64,000 nt of DNA from the NCBI GenBank assembly GCA_964478515.1, contig CAYZIL010000008.1:1-64000 (forward strand), read 5' to 3'. Shown one piece after another: positions 39,890-48,708 of this stretch (positions within the stretch are counted from its first letter, which is position 1; each line of letters opens with the position of its first letter). The stretch comes from HGM13233 sp964478515. Lineage in GTDB: Bacteria > Bacillota > Clostridia > Oscillospirales > Ruminococcaceae. The position numbers and the translations under genes were made by a program. The notes under the pieces were generated by a model that saw nothing but the letters and a program-made list of their open reading frames with translations, ran no database searches and was not told the origin of the DNA.

Positions 39890-40528
39890 ATGAAGAATGT
39901 ATTTTTCGGGATAGTGCGCGGCATATGCGTGCTGCTGCTGTGTGCGGCGCTCGGTCTGGCGTTTATCCATATCAGCGAACAGCCCTTCCTGGCCGATATA
40001 GACACTCTTGATATTTCCGCGACCAGCGGCTATTCGCGCGAAAAAATATTGGAAAACTACCGCGCAGTAATGACCTACCTGTCGCCGTTCAGCGGCGCTG
40101 AATTTTCTTTGCCGTCGCTGCGCTGGTCGGCAGACGGCGCGGCGCATTTTGCCGACTGCCGCTCGCTGATGCGCGGCGTATATATTGCCGGCGCCGCGTC
40201 CGGCCTGGCGCTGTTGTTGCTGCGCCGGCACCGCAACAGTAAGACGCTGTATGTCGGCGCTCTCACCGGGGTGCTGCTGCCCGTCGGCATTGCCCTTTTT
40301 GCCGCTGTCGACTTTGACCGCGCTTTTATCGCCTTTCATAAAGTTTTTTTCAGCAGCAACAACTGGATATTCGACACCCGACTAGATCCCATAAAAAAGA
40401 TTCTTCCCGACAAATACTTCTTGCACTGCGCGCTGATAATAATCGCCTTTTGTTTGCTCGGCGTGCTGGCACAGATTTTATGTGCGCGGCTAATTCAGCG
40501 CGGCAAAAAAACAAAGGTGAAAGTATGA
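39890..40528 (+). CDS. TIGR01906/DUF1461 integral membrane protein
   Basis: The 212-residue product has an N-terminal span (about 5-25), an extracytoplasmic stretch containing the family phrase NYRAVMTYLSPF, two central spans (about 98-113 and 121-138), FHKVFFSSNNWIFDTRLDPIKKILPDKYF (the TIGR01906 hallmark) and a final span. The function of this Firmicutes family is unknown. ATG 39890 begins with a typical signal-anchor; longer frames starting inside the cyclase gene are not supported. Its end overlaps the next gene (ATGA), so the two are coupled. Confidence 0.85.
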   Translation: MKNVFFGIVRGICVLLLCAALGLAFIHISEQPFLADIDTLDISATSGYSREKILENYRAVMTYLSPFSGAEFSLPSLRWSADGAAHFADCRSLMRGVYIAGAASGLALLLLRRHRNSKTLYVGALTGVLLPVGIALFAAVDFDRAFIAFHKVFFSSNNWIFDTRLDPIKKILPDKYFLHCALIIIAFCLLGVLAQILCARLIQRGKKTKVKV

Positions 40529-41694
40529 TGCAGCTTTTGGCAAAATTATTTATTCGCGAGCGCGGCGAGCCCGACTCGCCAGCGACCCGCCGCGCTTACG
40601 GCATACTCTGCGGCTTTGCCGGTATTTTTTTCAACCTGATGCTGTGCACCGGCAAACTGATTGTCGGCGCGCTCAGCAAATCCATAGCGATTACAGCCGA
40701 CGCGCTTAACAACCTGTCGGACATAGGCAGCTCACTCGTGACGCTCGTCGGCTTCAAACTGGCCGGCAAGCGCGCCGACAGCGACCATCCTTTCGGCCAC
40801 GGTCGCTACGAATATATTTCCGGCTTAATCGTATCGCTGATAATCATAGTCATGGGCATTGAGCTTGCCAAAAGCTCGGTTGAAAAAATCCTCACGCCCG
40901 ACTCTCTCGTTTTCAGCACAGCCGCCGTCGCGGTACTGATAGCCTCTATTTCCGTAAAGGCATATATGTCGCTTTACAACCGCCGCATTGGCACTATGAT
41001 AAATTCAGCCGCTATGCGCGCCACGGCCATAGACTCTCTTAGCGACTGCGCCGCCACGTCAATGGTGCTTATAAGCACCCTCGTCTGGCGCTTTTTCGGC
41101 GTCAATATAGACGGCTGGTGCGGCGTAGGAGTGGCGCTGTTTATTTGTTATTCGGGTTTTCGCGCCGCGCGCGAGACTATCAGCCCGCTGCTGGGCGCGA
41201 CTCCCGACGCAGCATTTGTGAAAAAAATTGAAGAACTTGTGCTGGAAAACGAGAATATAGTCGGTTTGCACGACCTGGTCGTACACGATTACGGGCCCGG
41301 GCGCACAATGATATCGCTGCACGTCGAAGTGCCGGCTGACTGTGACTTTGTCGCCATGCACGACACAATAGACAATATTGAGCGGCGGCTGAGCAAATTT
41401 GCCGACTGCACCGCTGTTATCCACATGGACCCCGTCGTCAAGGACGACGCTCGCACCGCAGCGCTGCGCGAGCGGCTAAACGAGGTGCTTAAGGGTATTT
41501 CCGCAGACATAACAATGCACGATTTTCGCATTGTGCCCGGCCACACCCACACAAACCTCGTGTTTGACGCGCTGGTCCCGTTCACCTGCCCGCTTTCGGA
41601 CGACGAGGTACGCCGGCACATCTACGCCGCCGTCGCCGGCTTTGACGGCGACTACTATGCCGTCGTCAATATTGACCGCAGCGAAATAATGTAG
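40525..41694 (+). CDS. Cation diffusion facilitator transporter
   Basis: This 389-residue metal/proton antiporter of the CDF family has six membrane spans, with the first metal site in ITADALNNLSDIGSS (DxxxD), the loop HPFGHGRYEYISGL and the partner motif AIDSLSDCAATS. A cytoplasmic ferredoxin-like domain follows (VVHDYGPGRTMISLHVEV, HMDPVV). An additional C-terminal segment (residues from about 310) resembles a second copy of that domain (MHDFRIVPGHTHTNLVFDALV), as in longer clostridial CDFs. Zinc, manganese or iron are possible substrates. AAAGGTGAAAGT precedes the ATG; it overlaps the upstream gene by 4 bases. Confidence 0.92.
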   Translation: MMQLLAKLFIRERGEPDSPATRRAYGILCGFAGIFFNLMLCTGKLIVGALSKSIAITADALNNLSDIGSSLVTLVGFKLAGKRADSDHPFGHGRYEYISGLIVSLIIIVMGIELAKSSVEKILTPDSLVFSTAAVAVLIASISVKAYMSLYNRRIGTMINSAAMRATAIDSLSDCAATSMVLISTLVWRFFGVNIDGWCGVGVALFICYSGFRAARETISPLLGATPDAAFVKKIEELVLENENIVGLHDLVVHDYGPGRTMISLHVEVPADCDFVAMHDTIDNIERRLSKFADCTAVIHMDPVVKDDARTAALRERLNEVLKGISADITMHDFRIVPGHTHTNLVFDALVPFTCPLSDDEVRRHIYAAVAGFDGDYYAVVNIDRSEIM

Positions 41695-42134
41695 CAGTCG
41701 CGCGCCCCGCTGCGCCGGACAGCGCAATTCATTCGCGGCGTGGATGTTTAACTAAGCTGCGAAGCGCTCAGCTTGCGCCGCAGCGCGCATTACCGCTTTT
41801 TCAGATAACCGGATGCTGCGAGCGCACCTCTGCGACAGATGCATAAAATTATTATCGCGCTCCAAAGGCGTGGTCTGCACAAGCCCAGCAAAACCAAAAC
41901 CCTGCCGGCGCCAGAAGGCGCTTACGGCAGCAGCAAACGAATAGAGCTTAAGTTATATAAGAAGTGTTGTGCTCAAAACATAAATACACTTTCTCTGAGT
42001 CAGAGTAAAGTTCTAAGACGTCCCCTTAATCCCACCGACACCACCGCCACTTAACGTCGCAGAAAAGCTCTTGAGCCTTTCGGGCTTAGCGCTTAGCTGA
42101 GGCAAAAAATCCAATGACAACGCAAAAAAAGAAC
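41695..42134. other. Gene-free stretch with small hairpins
   Basis: No gene or RNA family is recognised. Visible structure: an inverted repeat ACTTTCTCTGA/TCAGAGTAAAGT at about 41988-42012 and a multi-branched G/C-rich hairpin around 42070-42105. Confidence 0.45.
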
Positions 42135-42168
42135 GTCCGCCGCGCAGGAATAATCCTGCGCGGCGGAC
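42135..42168. terminator. Terminator of the ten-gene sugar operon
   Basis: 15-bp perfect stem GTCCGCCGCGCAGGA with a 4-base loop. On the minus strand it is followed by GTTCTTTTTTTGCG and on the plus strand by AATTTAATTTTTT. Confidence 0.9.
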
Positions 42169-42195
42169 AATTTAATTTTTTTCTGCAAACGCCGC

Positions 42196-42984
42196 TCACT
42201 CGGCCAAAACTACTTCCAATCCCTTTTCGCGCAGCCGTTGCACCTGTTCCGGTTCCGCCTCGCTGTCGGTGACGAAAAGCGGCACCTCGTCAAAACCGGC
42301 AATAACGCGCAGCAGGTTGCGGCCTATTTTTGAGTGGTCGCCCACCGCTACCGTGCGGGTGGAAATATTCATGAAAATTGTCTTCATGGTTATTTCAGTC
42401 TGGGTCGTTATGCTGACGCCGGCGTCTGCCGATATGCCGTTTATGCCCATCAAAAACAGGTCAGCGCGCATGGACTCGATACACGTGCGCGTGTATTCGT
42501 CAAAAAAAGAGCCCTGGTCGTCGTTGTAAAAGCCGCCGAACATGTAGAGCTTGACGCGCTCCGACGCAACGAGAGACGATGCCGCCAGCAGCGACGGCGT
42601 CAGAATAGTCAGCGGTATTTTGTACTCGGTAATCTTTTTTGCTATCTCGGCGGTGGTGCTGCCGGCGTCGAGCAATACTGTGGTGTTGGGTTCAATAATA
42701 TTGCGCACCACATACTCGGCAATGCGCTTTTTTTCGTCGTGGTAAATAGCCTCGCGGCTGGTGAGCCTTATTAAATTATACGGCGTCTCCTCGGTTTTGA
42801 CAGCGCCGCCGAAAGTGCGCCGCAGCAGGCCCTGCCGCTCCATAAGGGCAAGGTCATTGCGAACAGTGGACTCGCTGCAGCCCAACTCTTCGCAAAACGC
42901 CGCTATTGCGACTGCGTCGCTGCTGTTTAACAGCGACAAAATCGCGTTGCGCCGCCGTTCAACTTTGTCCTTACCGAGACCCAT
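42196..42984 (-). CDS. DeoR-family sugar operon regulator
   Basis: Residues 1-60 of this 262-residue protein form the DeoR winged helix (RRNAILSLLNSSDAVAIAAFCEELGCSE; TVRNDLALMERQGLLRRTFGGAV, the family signature). The rest is the sugar-phosphate-sensing DeoRC domain (LLDAGSTTAEIAKKI, FLMGINGISADAGVSITTQTE, VGDHSKIG). It is the last gene of the operon that starts at 51982. DeoR proteins usually repress catabolic operons and release DNA on binding a phosphosugar. TTGTT-N5-AACAA at 52098-52112 is one possible operator. Confidence 0.95.
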   Translation of the reverse strand: MGLGKDKVERRRNAILSLLNSSDAVAIAAFCEELGCSESTVRNDLALMERQGLLRRTFGGAVKTEETPYNLIRLTSREAIYHDEKKRIAEYVVRNIIEPNTTVLLDAGSTTAEIAKKITEYKIPLTILTPSLLAASSLVASERVKLYMFGGFYNDDQGSFFDEYTRTCIESMRADLFLMGINGISADAGVSITTQTEITMKTIFMNISTRTVAVGDHSKIGRNLLRVIAGFDEVPLFVTDSEAEPEQVQRLREKGLEVVLAE

Positions 42985-43009
42985 CCCTTACCTCCGGAAA
43001 ACGTCCTTG

Positions 43010-43981
43010 TCAGTTATTGAAATCCAGCCCCTGTCCCTGCGCTACCAGCGAACAGGCCCCCATAACCCCGGCGTCGGTGTAAAGCTCGCCGGCCACTATC
43101 TCGCACTTTTGAATGGGGTGCATAAGGTTCTGCTCGACAAGTTTGCGCGTCGGCGCAAGTATGCGCTCACCGGAACGGGAAACCCCGCCGCCGATAATTA
43201 CTATCTCCGGATTCAGCACATTTATAAGGCTGTTAATGCCAACGGCCAGTCTGGTAGTGTAAAGCTGCATAGTCTGCAAGCATGCCGGGTCGCCGGCGTC
43301 GTAGCCGCGGTCAATCATCTGTCCGTCGACCTTGCGCAGGTCGCCGCCGCAGTAGTCCCACAGCAGCGAGTCCTCGTGCTCCAAAGCAAACCGACGCGCG
43401 TCGCGCGCCATGGCCCGCGCGGAACAGCAAGCCTCAAAACAGCCGCGTTTGCCGCAAGCGCACTGCTCGCCGTCTTTTTCTATTATTATATGTCCCGACT
43501 CGCCGCTGACGTATTTGGACCCGCGCAGCAGCTTGCCGTCGCATATTATGCCGCAGCCGAGACCGGTGCCCAGCGTCAGCAGAACAATATCCTTGTACCC
43601 GCGCCCAGCGCCGTAATACATTTCGCCCAGCGCGTTGACATTGCCGTCGTTCTCCGCGTAGACGGGCACGCCGAAATGGTCGTGCAGCGGTTTTCCGACG
43701 TCCGTGTCCTTCCACTTTAGAAACGCCACGCTGTAGGTGATATTGGTGCGGCAGTCCGTAAGGCCCGGTACGCCGATGCCGATGCCGAGCAAGTCGCCCT
43801 TGCCAAGGCCGCTTTCCGCGAGCATGTCCTCTATTTCACCAATTATCGCGTCAAATGTCGCCTTGGGCGGCTGCAGGTAGGGCGTTGGCACGCTCTTGCG
43901 GCACTTAACGGCAAATTTTTCATCCATCAGCAGCGCCTTAATGTTGGTACCGCCGAGGTCAATGCCGGCAATGTACTTCAT
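43010..43981 (-). CDS. ROK-family sugar kinase
   Basis: This 323-residue cytoplasmic kinase has the ATP-binding IAGIDLGGTNIKALLMD, the catalytic Asp in VYAENDGNVNALGE, TLGTGLGCGI and GESGHIIIE (sugar-binding Glu/His). Its zinc knuckle is CACGKRGCFEACCS, the ROK signature with its His and three cysteines. ROK kinases phosphorylate glucose, allose, fructose or N-acetyl sugars. Here it lies directly upstream of the regulator and just after the hexulose-phosphate enzymes. A hexose 6-kinase feeding that pathway is the natural role. Confidence 0.93.
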   Translation of the reverse strand: MKYIAGIDLGGTNIKALLMDEKFAVKCRKSVPTPYLQPPKATFDAIIGEIEDMLAESGLGKGDLLGIGIGVPGLTDCRTNITYSVAFLKWKDTDVGKPLHDHFGVPVYAENDGNVNALGEMYYGAGRGYKDIVLLTLGTGLGCGIICDGKLLRGSKYVSGESGHIIIEKDGEQCACGKRGCFEACCSARAMARDARRFALEHEDSLLWDYCGGDLRKVDGQMIDRGYDAGDPACLQTMQLYTTRLAVGINSLINVLNPEIVIIGGGVSRSGERILAPTRKLVEQNLMHPIQKCEIVAGELYTDAGVMGACSLVAQGQGLDFNN

Positions 43982-44007
43982 TTTGCAGCTCCTTTGCCAG
44001 TTGTATT

Positions 44008-44571
44008 TTATTCGAGATTGGCGTGTCTTTTCATCAAGTCGGCGTTGACGTTGTCAATGCCGGCTTTTTCGACAACGCGCATAACGAGCGCGTCGCCGAC
44101 AAGCAGGGTGCTTTGTTCAAACGAGTTTGCGCCCGGCTGAATGGACTTTGCGCCAGAGCGGTCTCCCTTGGTTGTCGACGCGGGAATAACCAGCACGTGG
44201 TCGGCAAGGCGGCCTATGGTAGAGTCGGGGAAAATGGTTATCAGCCCCAGCTCGGCGCCGACCTTCTTGGCCTTGTTGGCCATAACGGTCAGTGTGCCGG
44301 TCTCGCCGCTGCCGCTGCCTATTATGAGCAGGTCGCCCGGCTGTATGGCCGGCGTCACGGTCTCGCCGACTACGAAAGAGTCAATGCCCATGTGCATTAA
44401 GCGCATAGCCAGGCCGCGCATCATTAAAAGCGAGCGGCCGGCGCCGGCGACGAAGATTTTATTTGCTTTGAGAATGCTGTCGACCATCTCCTCGGTCTGA
44501 GTGTCGTCAAGGCCGCTGAGCACATTTTTAAGCTCGTCAAGAATTGCGAGCGTTGTTTCTTTAACTTTCAT
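44008..44571 (-). CDS. hxlB: 6-phospho-3-hexuloisomerase
   Basis: PHI interconverts D-arabino-3-hexulose 6-phosphate and fructose 6-phosphate. This 187-residue single SIS domain has KIFVAGAGRSLLMMRGLAMRLMHMGIDSFVVGE, GSGSGETGTLT (phosphosugar-binding serines) and GANSFEQSTLLVGDALV with the catalytic Glu, all characteristic of PHI rather than other SIS proteins. It starts 13 bases after the synthase gene, the usual HPS-PHI pairing. In methylotrophs the pair fixes formaldehyde. In organisms without an oxidative pentose branch it runs backwards to make ribulose 5-phosphate. Confidence 0.95.
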   Translation of the reverse strand: MKVKETTLAILDELKNVLSGLDDTQTEEMVDSILKANKIFVAGAGRSLLMMRGLAMRLMHMGIDSFVVGETVTPAIQPGDLLIIGSGSGETGTLTVMANKAKKVGAELGLITIFPDSTIGRLADHVLVIPASTTKGDRSGAKSIQPGANSFEQSTLLVGDALVMRVVEKAGIDNVNADLMKRHANLE

Positions 44572-44584
44572 GTTTGTCGTCTCC

Positions 44585-45214
44585 TCAGTCCGCTATCTTT
44601 TCGTTAAAGGACTTTACCGCGGCGCGAACGTCGTCGGCTTTGGTAATACCGCCGCCGACAATGACTATTGCCGGGTTGAGCGCCTTGTATTCGTCAATAG
44701 TCTTCAGCGATACTCCGCCGGCAACGGCAGACTTTTCGCAGGGGATAGCGCAGACAAGTTCGCGCAAATCGCCCAGCGGGGTGCGCCCTTGCTGCTGCAC
44801 GTCAAGCGCGGTGTGTACGCAAACATAATCTACTCCGAGAGCTATAAGCTCACCGGCGCGCTTTTTAATGTCGTGGACGCTGATGAGGTCCGCCATCGCT
44901 TTTTTGCCGCGCTCGTGCGCCGCTTTTACCACTGCGCTTACCGTGGCGTCGTCGGCTACCGCAAGGACGGTAACTATGTCGGCGCCGGCGTCGCAGGCGT
45001 CCTCGCACTCAACGTCGCCGCCGTCGACAATTTTCGTGTCGGCCAGCACCGTGACATGCGGGTATTTTTCTTTAATTGCGTGTACCGGCACCAGACCCTC
45101 GACAACTATGCGCGGGGTGCCTATTTCCACTATGTCGATAATGTCGTGGACCTTTTCGACCATTTCCAGAGCCTCTTGAGTGTTCTGAAAATCTATTGCC
45201 ATTTGCAGTTTCAT
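44585..45214 (-). CDS. hxlA: 3-hexulose-6-phosphate synthase
   Basis: HPS reversibly joins formaldehyde and ribulose 5-phosphate to hexulose 6-phosphate. The 209-residue TIM barrel of the OMP-decarboxylase superfamily matches HPS closely: QMAIDFQNTQEAL, IVEIGTPRIVVEGL, VLADTKIVDGGDVE (the metal and catalytic Asp/Lys motif), DYVCVHTALDVQQQGRTP and VAGGV...VIVGGGIT. The related 3-keto-L-gulonate-6-phosphate decarboxylases lack the HTALDVQ-type segment. Clustering with PHI settles the assignment. A strong hairpin separates it from the cupin isomerase gene upstream. Confidence 0.95.
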   Translation of the reverse strand: MKLQMAIDFQNTQEALEMVEKVHDIIDIVEIGTPRIVVEGLVPVHAIKEKYPHVTVLADTKIVDGGDVECEDACDAGADIVTVLAVADDATVSAVVKAAHERGKKAMADLISVHDIKKRAGELIALGVDYVCVHTALDVQQQGRTPLGDLRELVCAIPCEKSAVAGGVSLKTIDEYKALNPAIVIVGGGITKADDVRAAVKSFNEKIAD

Positions 45215-45243
45215 TGTTACAGTCTTCTCCTTAGAATTTCGTG

Positions 45244-45282
45244 CGGCAGTACCGGCGAACGGAACTTCCGCCGGTACCGCCG
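45244..45282 (-). other. Intercistronic hairpin before hxlA
   Basis: 14-bp near-perfect stem CGGCAGTACCGGCG/CGCCGGTACCGCCG between the cupin isomerase and hxlA, with no T-tract. Probably an RNA-processing or stability element that sets hxlA-hxlB levels. Confidence 0.6.
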
Positions 45283-45309
45283 TTATTTTGACTTGTCAAT
45301 ACTGTGCGC

Positions 45310-46110
45310 TCAAAGCATTTTGCCTATCTTGTCCATATACGGACCGGGATTGAGCAAAAAGTCGTATTTTTCGGGCGCGGCGACAAACTCCGCGTAACAG
45401 GGTTTGCCGAAGGTTATGCCCAGTTCGGCGCATTGTGCCGGACGCACTTCCGCAATCGGCGGCAAGTCGGCATAGTTCGGGTTTTGCACGTATTTTATTT
45501 TGCCGGCGTCCTCGACGGCAAAATAGCTAAGTCCGTGGCGCTGCTTGACGGGCGCGTAGCACATCGGGCAGCTGACAACGGCAATGTTGCTGAACATGCT
45601 GGGCTCATCCAGCGTGTTTATTGAACAGTGGGCACAAAACGGCGGAATAATTATGGCCTCGCCGGCGTTGACGCGCACGGCCTTGACCCACTCTATCTGC
45701 GGCTGCTCTTCCTTGTCAAAATTCTTGCACTTTTGCAAAATGTAAAGGATGCTGCCGGAGATAACCTCGTAAACTTCCGGGTAGGTGTAGGTTTGACCTT
45801 CTATATAGCCGTGGTAATGGCCGGAAGTCTTTTTGTACTCGCCGCCGACCGTGCCGGGCATAATAGTGGTAATGTCATAGCGAAAATCGTACTTGCGGTA
45901 AAGTTCGCGGTCGCGCTCGAAGGCGACGTCGCGGTAAAAATCGTAGCAGTGCTCGTTTTCGTCTATGCCGTTTTCATTGTACAGCAAGCCCTTTAATCCG
46001 CCGGCATTTTTGCTGCCGCTGGACTCGCAGGTAAGACCGTCGCGGAACTCCAGAGCGCCGCTTTTTTCGTCGGCCCACACCGGCAGTCCGGAAGCCTTGA
46101 CTTCAAACAT
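45310..46110 (-). CDS. Cupin-type phosphoglucose isomerase
   Basis: This is a metal-dependent glucose-6-phosphate/fructose-6-phosphate isomerase of the small cupin type known from Archaea and a few bacteria. The 266-residue protein has one cupin barrel: TSGHYHGY ... YPEVYEVISGS contains the two His and the Glu metal ligands, and AIIIPPFCAHCSIN supplies the last His. It is longer at both ends than archaeal cupin PGI (about 190 residues). In the operon it follows the transporter by 18 bases and precedes HPS. It would connect an aldose 6-phosphate to fructose 6-phosphate, the substrate of PHI. Confidence 0.87.
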   Translation of the reverse strand: MFEVKASGLPVWADEKSGALEFRDGLTCESSGSKNAGGLKGLLYNENGIDENEHCYDFYRDVAFERDRELYRKYDFRYDITTIMPGTVGGEYKKTSGHYHGYIEGQTYTYPEVYEVISGSILYILQKCKNFDKEEQPQIEWVKAVRVNAGEAIIIPPFCAHCSINTLDEPSMFSNIAVVSCPMCYAPVKQRHGLSYFAVEDAGKIKYVQNPNYADLPPIAEVRPAQCAELGITFGKPCYAEFVAAPEKYDFLLNPGPYMDKIGKML

Positions 46111-46128
46111 TGTTTATACTTCCTTTAC

Positions 46129-47109
46129 TTATGCTTTTTTCTTGTTTATGCTCTGCACCACAACGGCGGCGACAATTATAATACCCTTGGCAAGACCGTT
46201 GAGGAACGGCGGCACACTGGCGGCTATCAGGATGGTCGAGATCATCTGCATCATTATAGCGCCGAAGAAGGTGCCGATAAGGTGGCCGCGGCCGCCTGCC
46301 ATTGAGGTGCCGCCGACCGCCACCGCGGCGATGGCGTCAAGTTCGTAACCGTTGCCGGCGTTGGAAGCGGTGACCGAGGACATGCGCGACGCGAGCAGGA
46401 ACGCGGACAGACCCGCGAGCATGCCGACGTAGCACATAACAACCATCTTTACGCGCTTGGTGTTGATACCGGCAAGCTCAGAGGCGTGCTCGTTGGAGCC
46501 GGTCGCAAACACATAGCGGCCGAATTTCGTCCGGTTGAGCAAAAACGCCGTCAACAGCGCAATCAAAATGAAATATACCGGCAGTATCCAAACGCTGCCG
46601 CCGAAAAGCTTGGTGGTGGTCAGCGAGGCGAACTTGGCCAGAATATCCTTGTCGACTGCAAACGGGCCGCCCTGGCCTATCTGAGTAATTATTGAGCGGT
46701 AGGCGCACTGCGTTGCCAGCGTGGCAATAAAGGGCGCCATGCCCGCGCGCGCCACCAGCACACCGTTGACACTGCCGAGAATAAGCCCGAACAGCAAGCA
46801 GAAAAACAGCGTCAGCAATATACTGTGTGTATAGTTTAGCACCATTATTGCAAAACCGGCCACCAGCGCTACAATTGAGCCCACCGACAAGTCGATAAGG
46901 CCGGTAATGATGACCAGCGTCATGCCGCAGGCGATAACTCCGGTGATTGTGGAGTTGGCGAGCAGCGTGGACAGGCTGGAAATGCGCAGAAAGCGCGGGT
47001 TGAAATACAGCGCAATGGCTACGAGGACAATAAAGGAGATAAGGTAGCTGAACTTGCCGTAAAGCCCCTTAAAATTCTTCTCCTTGAACATTTTGATGGT
47101 TTGCTTCAT
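46129..47109 (-). CDS. Ribose-type ABC sugar permease
   Basis: The 326-residue permease of the RbsC/AraH family has about ten spans. It shows the family phrases GMTLVIITGLIDLSVGSIVAL (first half), APFIATLATQCAYRSI, GRYVFATGSNEHASELAGIN (the cytoplasmic loop that contacts the ATPase) and YELDAIAAVAVGGTSMAGGRG. It probably works as a homodimer with the ATPase and the binding lipoprotein of the same operon. It starts 6 bases after the ATPase gene. Confidence 0.95.
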   Translation of the reverse strand: MKQTIKMFKEKNFKGLYGKFSYLISFIVLVAIALYFNPRFLRISSLSTLLANSTITGVIACGMTLVIITGLIDLSVGSIVALVAGFAIMVLNYTHSILLTLFFCLLFGLILGSVNGVLVARAGMAPFIATLATQCAYRSIITQIGQGGPFAVDKDILAKFASLTTTKLFGGSVWILPVYFILIALLTAFLLNRTKFGRYVFATGSNEHASELAGINTKRVKMVVMCYVGMLAGLSAFLLASRMSSVTASNAGNGYELDAIAAVAVGGTSMAGGRGHLIGTFFGAIMMQMISTILIAASVPPFLNGLAKGIIIVAAVVVQSINKKKA

Positions 47110-47115
47110 TTTGAC

Positions 47116-48609
47116 TTACTCCGCCTTTCTGTCTGATCCGGTGGCATAGTACATTATTTTGTTCTCGTCGAAATCCTTGCGGTCGAATGTCGCACTGATT
47201 TCGCCGTCGTACATAACGATGCAGCGGTCGCCTATCTTCGCTATTTCGGGGTATTCAGAGGTAAACACTATTATGCTAACGCCCTGCTGCGCCAATTTGT
47301 TTATCAGCTTGTATATCTCGAATTTCGCGCCGACGTCGACGCCCTGCGTCGGGTTGTCAAAAATATAAACGCGCGACTTGAGTTCCAGCCAGCGGCTGAT
47401 AATTATCTTCTGCTGGTTGCCGCCCGAAAGCGAGGTTATTTCGTCTTCGGGGTCGCCTACTTTTACGTCCAGCGTCTTTTTGCAGTCGTCGTAAAGTGCC
47501 ATCTGGTCGCTTTTTTTGACGACGAACCCTTTTTTGTCGTGGTTGAATTTTGCCATTGAAAGGTTGTCCAGAACGCTCATGTTGACTATTATTGAGCGCT
47601 CCTTGCGGTTGCGCTGAATCATACCAACGCCGTCGCGCATGACCGAGCGGATGCTTTTAAACTTAAGCGGCTTGCCGTCCAGCTCGACTGTACCGCCGGT
47701 AAACCTGCGCGCGCCGAAAAGCGCCTCGGCCAATTCGCCGCGGCCGTCGCCGGCAAGCCCGGTAAAGACCAGCACCTCGCCCTTGCGCAGCTCAAAGGAA
47801 ACGTCGCTGAAGTATTTCTCGCAGCTCAGATGCTCCGCTTTTAACGAAACGCCCTCGCCGTGCTGTTCCTTTTCAATTACGTCGTTAATATTGCGGCCGA
47901 CAAGCATGGCGGTCGCCTGCATTTCATCTATATCCTTTATGAACCCGTTGCCCACGACCTGGCCGTCGCGCAGTACCGTGTAGCGGTCACATATCTCGAA
48001 CAGCTCGGGCATTTTGTGGGAAATATATATAATGCTGACCCCGCTCTCTTTAAGCTGTCGCATTATTTTGAACAGGTTTTTGATCTCTTCGTCGGTAAGA
48101 GCCGTGCTCGGCTCGTCCATTATTATCAGCTTTGACTCAAAAAGCAGCGCCTTAGCTATTTCTATAAGCTGCTTTTTGGAGGTGTCCAGTTCGTCGACAA
48201 CGGTGGCCGGGTCAAGGTTTTCCAGGTTGACCTTTTTGAGCACCTCTGTCGCTTTGTCCTTCATCTCGCTGCGGCGGGTCAACTGACCGTATTTGGTCAA
48301 CTCCTCGCCCAAAAACAGGTTTTCGTAAATATTCAGGTCATTTACCAGGTTCAGTTCCTGGTGGATAAAACGTATGCCGAGTTCAGTTGCGCGGCGCTCG
48401 TCCAGTCCGGTTATGTCCTGGCCGTCCAGCTCAACCGTACCGCTTGTGGGCTTAATAACGCCGCCCAATATATTCATCAGTGTCGACTTGCCTGCGCCGT
48501 TTTCTCCCAGCAGGCCGTGAATTTCTCCCTTTTCTACGGAGAAGTCGACGTTTTCCAGCGCGTGGACCGCGTCGAAATTCTTCACGATCTGTTTCATTTC
48601 CAAAAACAT
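47116..48609 (-). CDS. Ribose-type ABC sugar transporter ATPase (double domain)
   Basis: In this 497-residue tandem ATPase of the RbsA/MglA type, domain 1 has GENGAGKSTLMNIL and LIIMDEPSTAL; domain 2 (from about 250) has FTGLAGDGRGELAEALFG, SLSGGNQQKIIISRWL and YIFDNPTQGVDVGAK. As in the family, the second Walker A is degenerate (GLAGDGRGE), so one site hydrolyses ATP. The first-domain signature region reads VDELDTSKKQLIEIAKAL. It powers sugar import with the adjacent permease. A stable hairpin precedes it. Confidence 0.95.
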   Translation of the reverse strand: MFLEMKQIVKNFDAVHALENVDFSVEKGEIHGLLGENGAGKSTLMNILGGVIKPTSGTVELDGQDITGLDERRATELGIRFIHQELNLVNDLNIYENLFLGEELTKYGQLTRRSEMKDKATEVLKKVNLENLDPATVVDELDTSKKQLIEIAKALLFESKLIIMDEPSTALTDEEIKNLFKIMRQLKESGVSIIYISHKMPELFEICDRYTVLRDGQVVGNGFIKDIDEMQATAMLVGRNINDVIEKEQHGEGVSLKAEHLSCEKYFSDVSFELRKGEVLVFTGLAGDGRGELAEALFGARRFTGGTVELDGKPLKFKSIRSVMRDGVGMIQRNRKERSIIVNMSVLDNLSMAKFNHDKKGFVVKKSDQMALYDDCKKTLDVKVGDPEDEITSLSGGNQQKIIISRWLELKSRVYIFDNPTQGVDVGAKFEIYKLINKLAQQGVSIIVFTSEYPEIAKIGDRCIVMYDGEISATFDRKDFDENKIMYYATGSDRKAE

Positions 48610-48642
48610 AGTTCTGCTCCCCTTGGCTGATTACTTATTGAG

Positions 48643-48675
48643 CGGTGGCCGGTAAAAATATCTTACCGGCCACCG
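48643..48675 (-). other. Hairpin between the binding-protein and ATPase genes
   Basis: 13-bp perfect stem CGGTGGCCGGTAA/TTACCGGCCACCG with no T-run. Such hairpins commonly stabilise the abundant binding-protein message relative to downstream transporter genes. Confidence 0.7.
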
Positions 48676-48708
48676 ACAATTAGCGTTACTTGCGCTTTTG
48701 CTTACAGA

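Noticed and set aside
41695..42134. Possible structured RNA in the gene-free stretch before the sugar-operon terminator
   Set aside because: Only short imperfect hairpins; no promoter, terminator of its own or resemblance to a known RNA family.
44585..45214. 3-keto-L-gulonate-6-phosphate decarboxylase as an alternative for hxlA
   Set aside because: The barrel motifs and the neighbouring PHI gene fit 3-hexulose-6-phosphate synthase better, and no ascorbate or gulonate genes are present.
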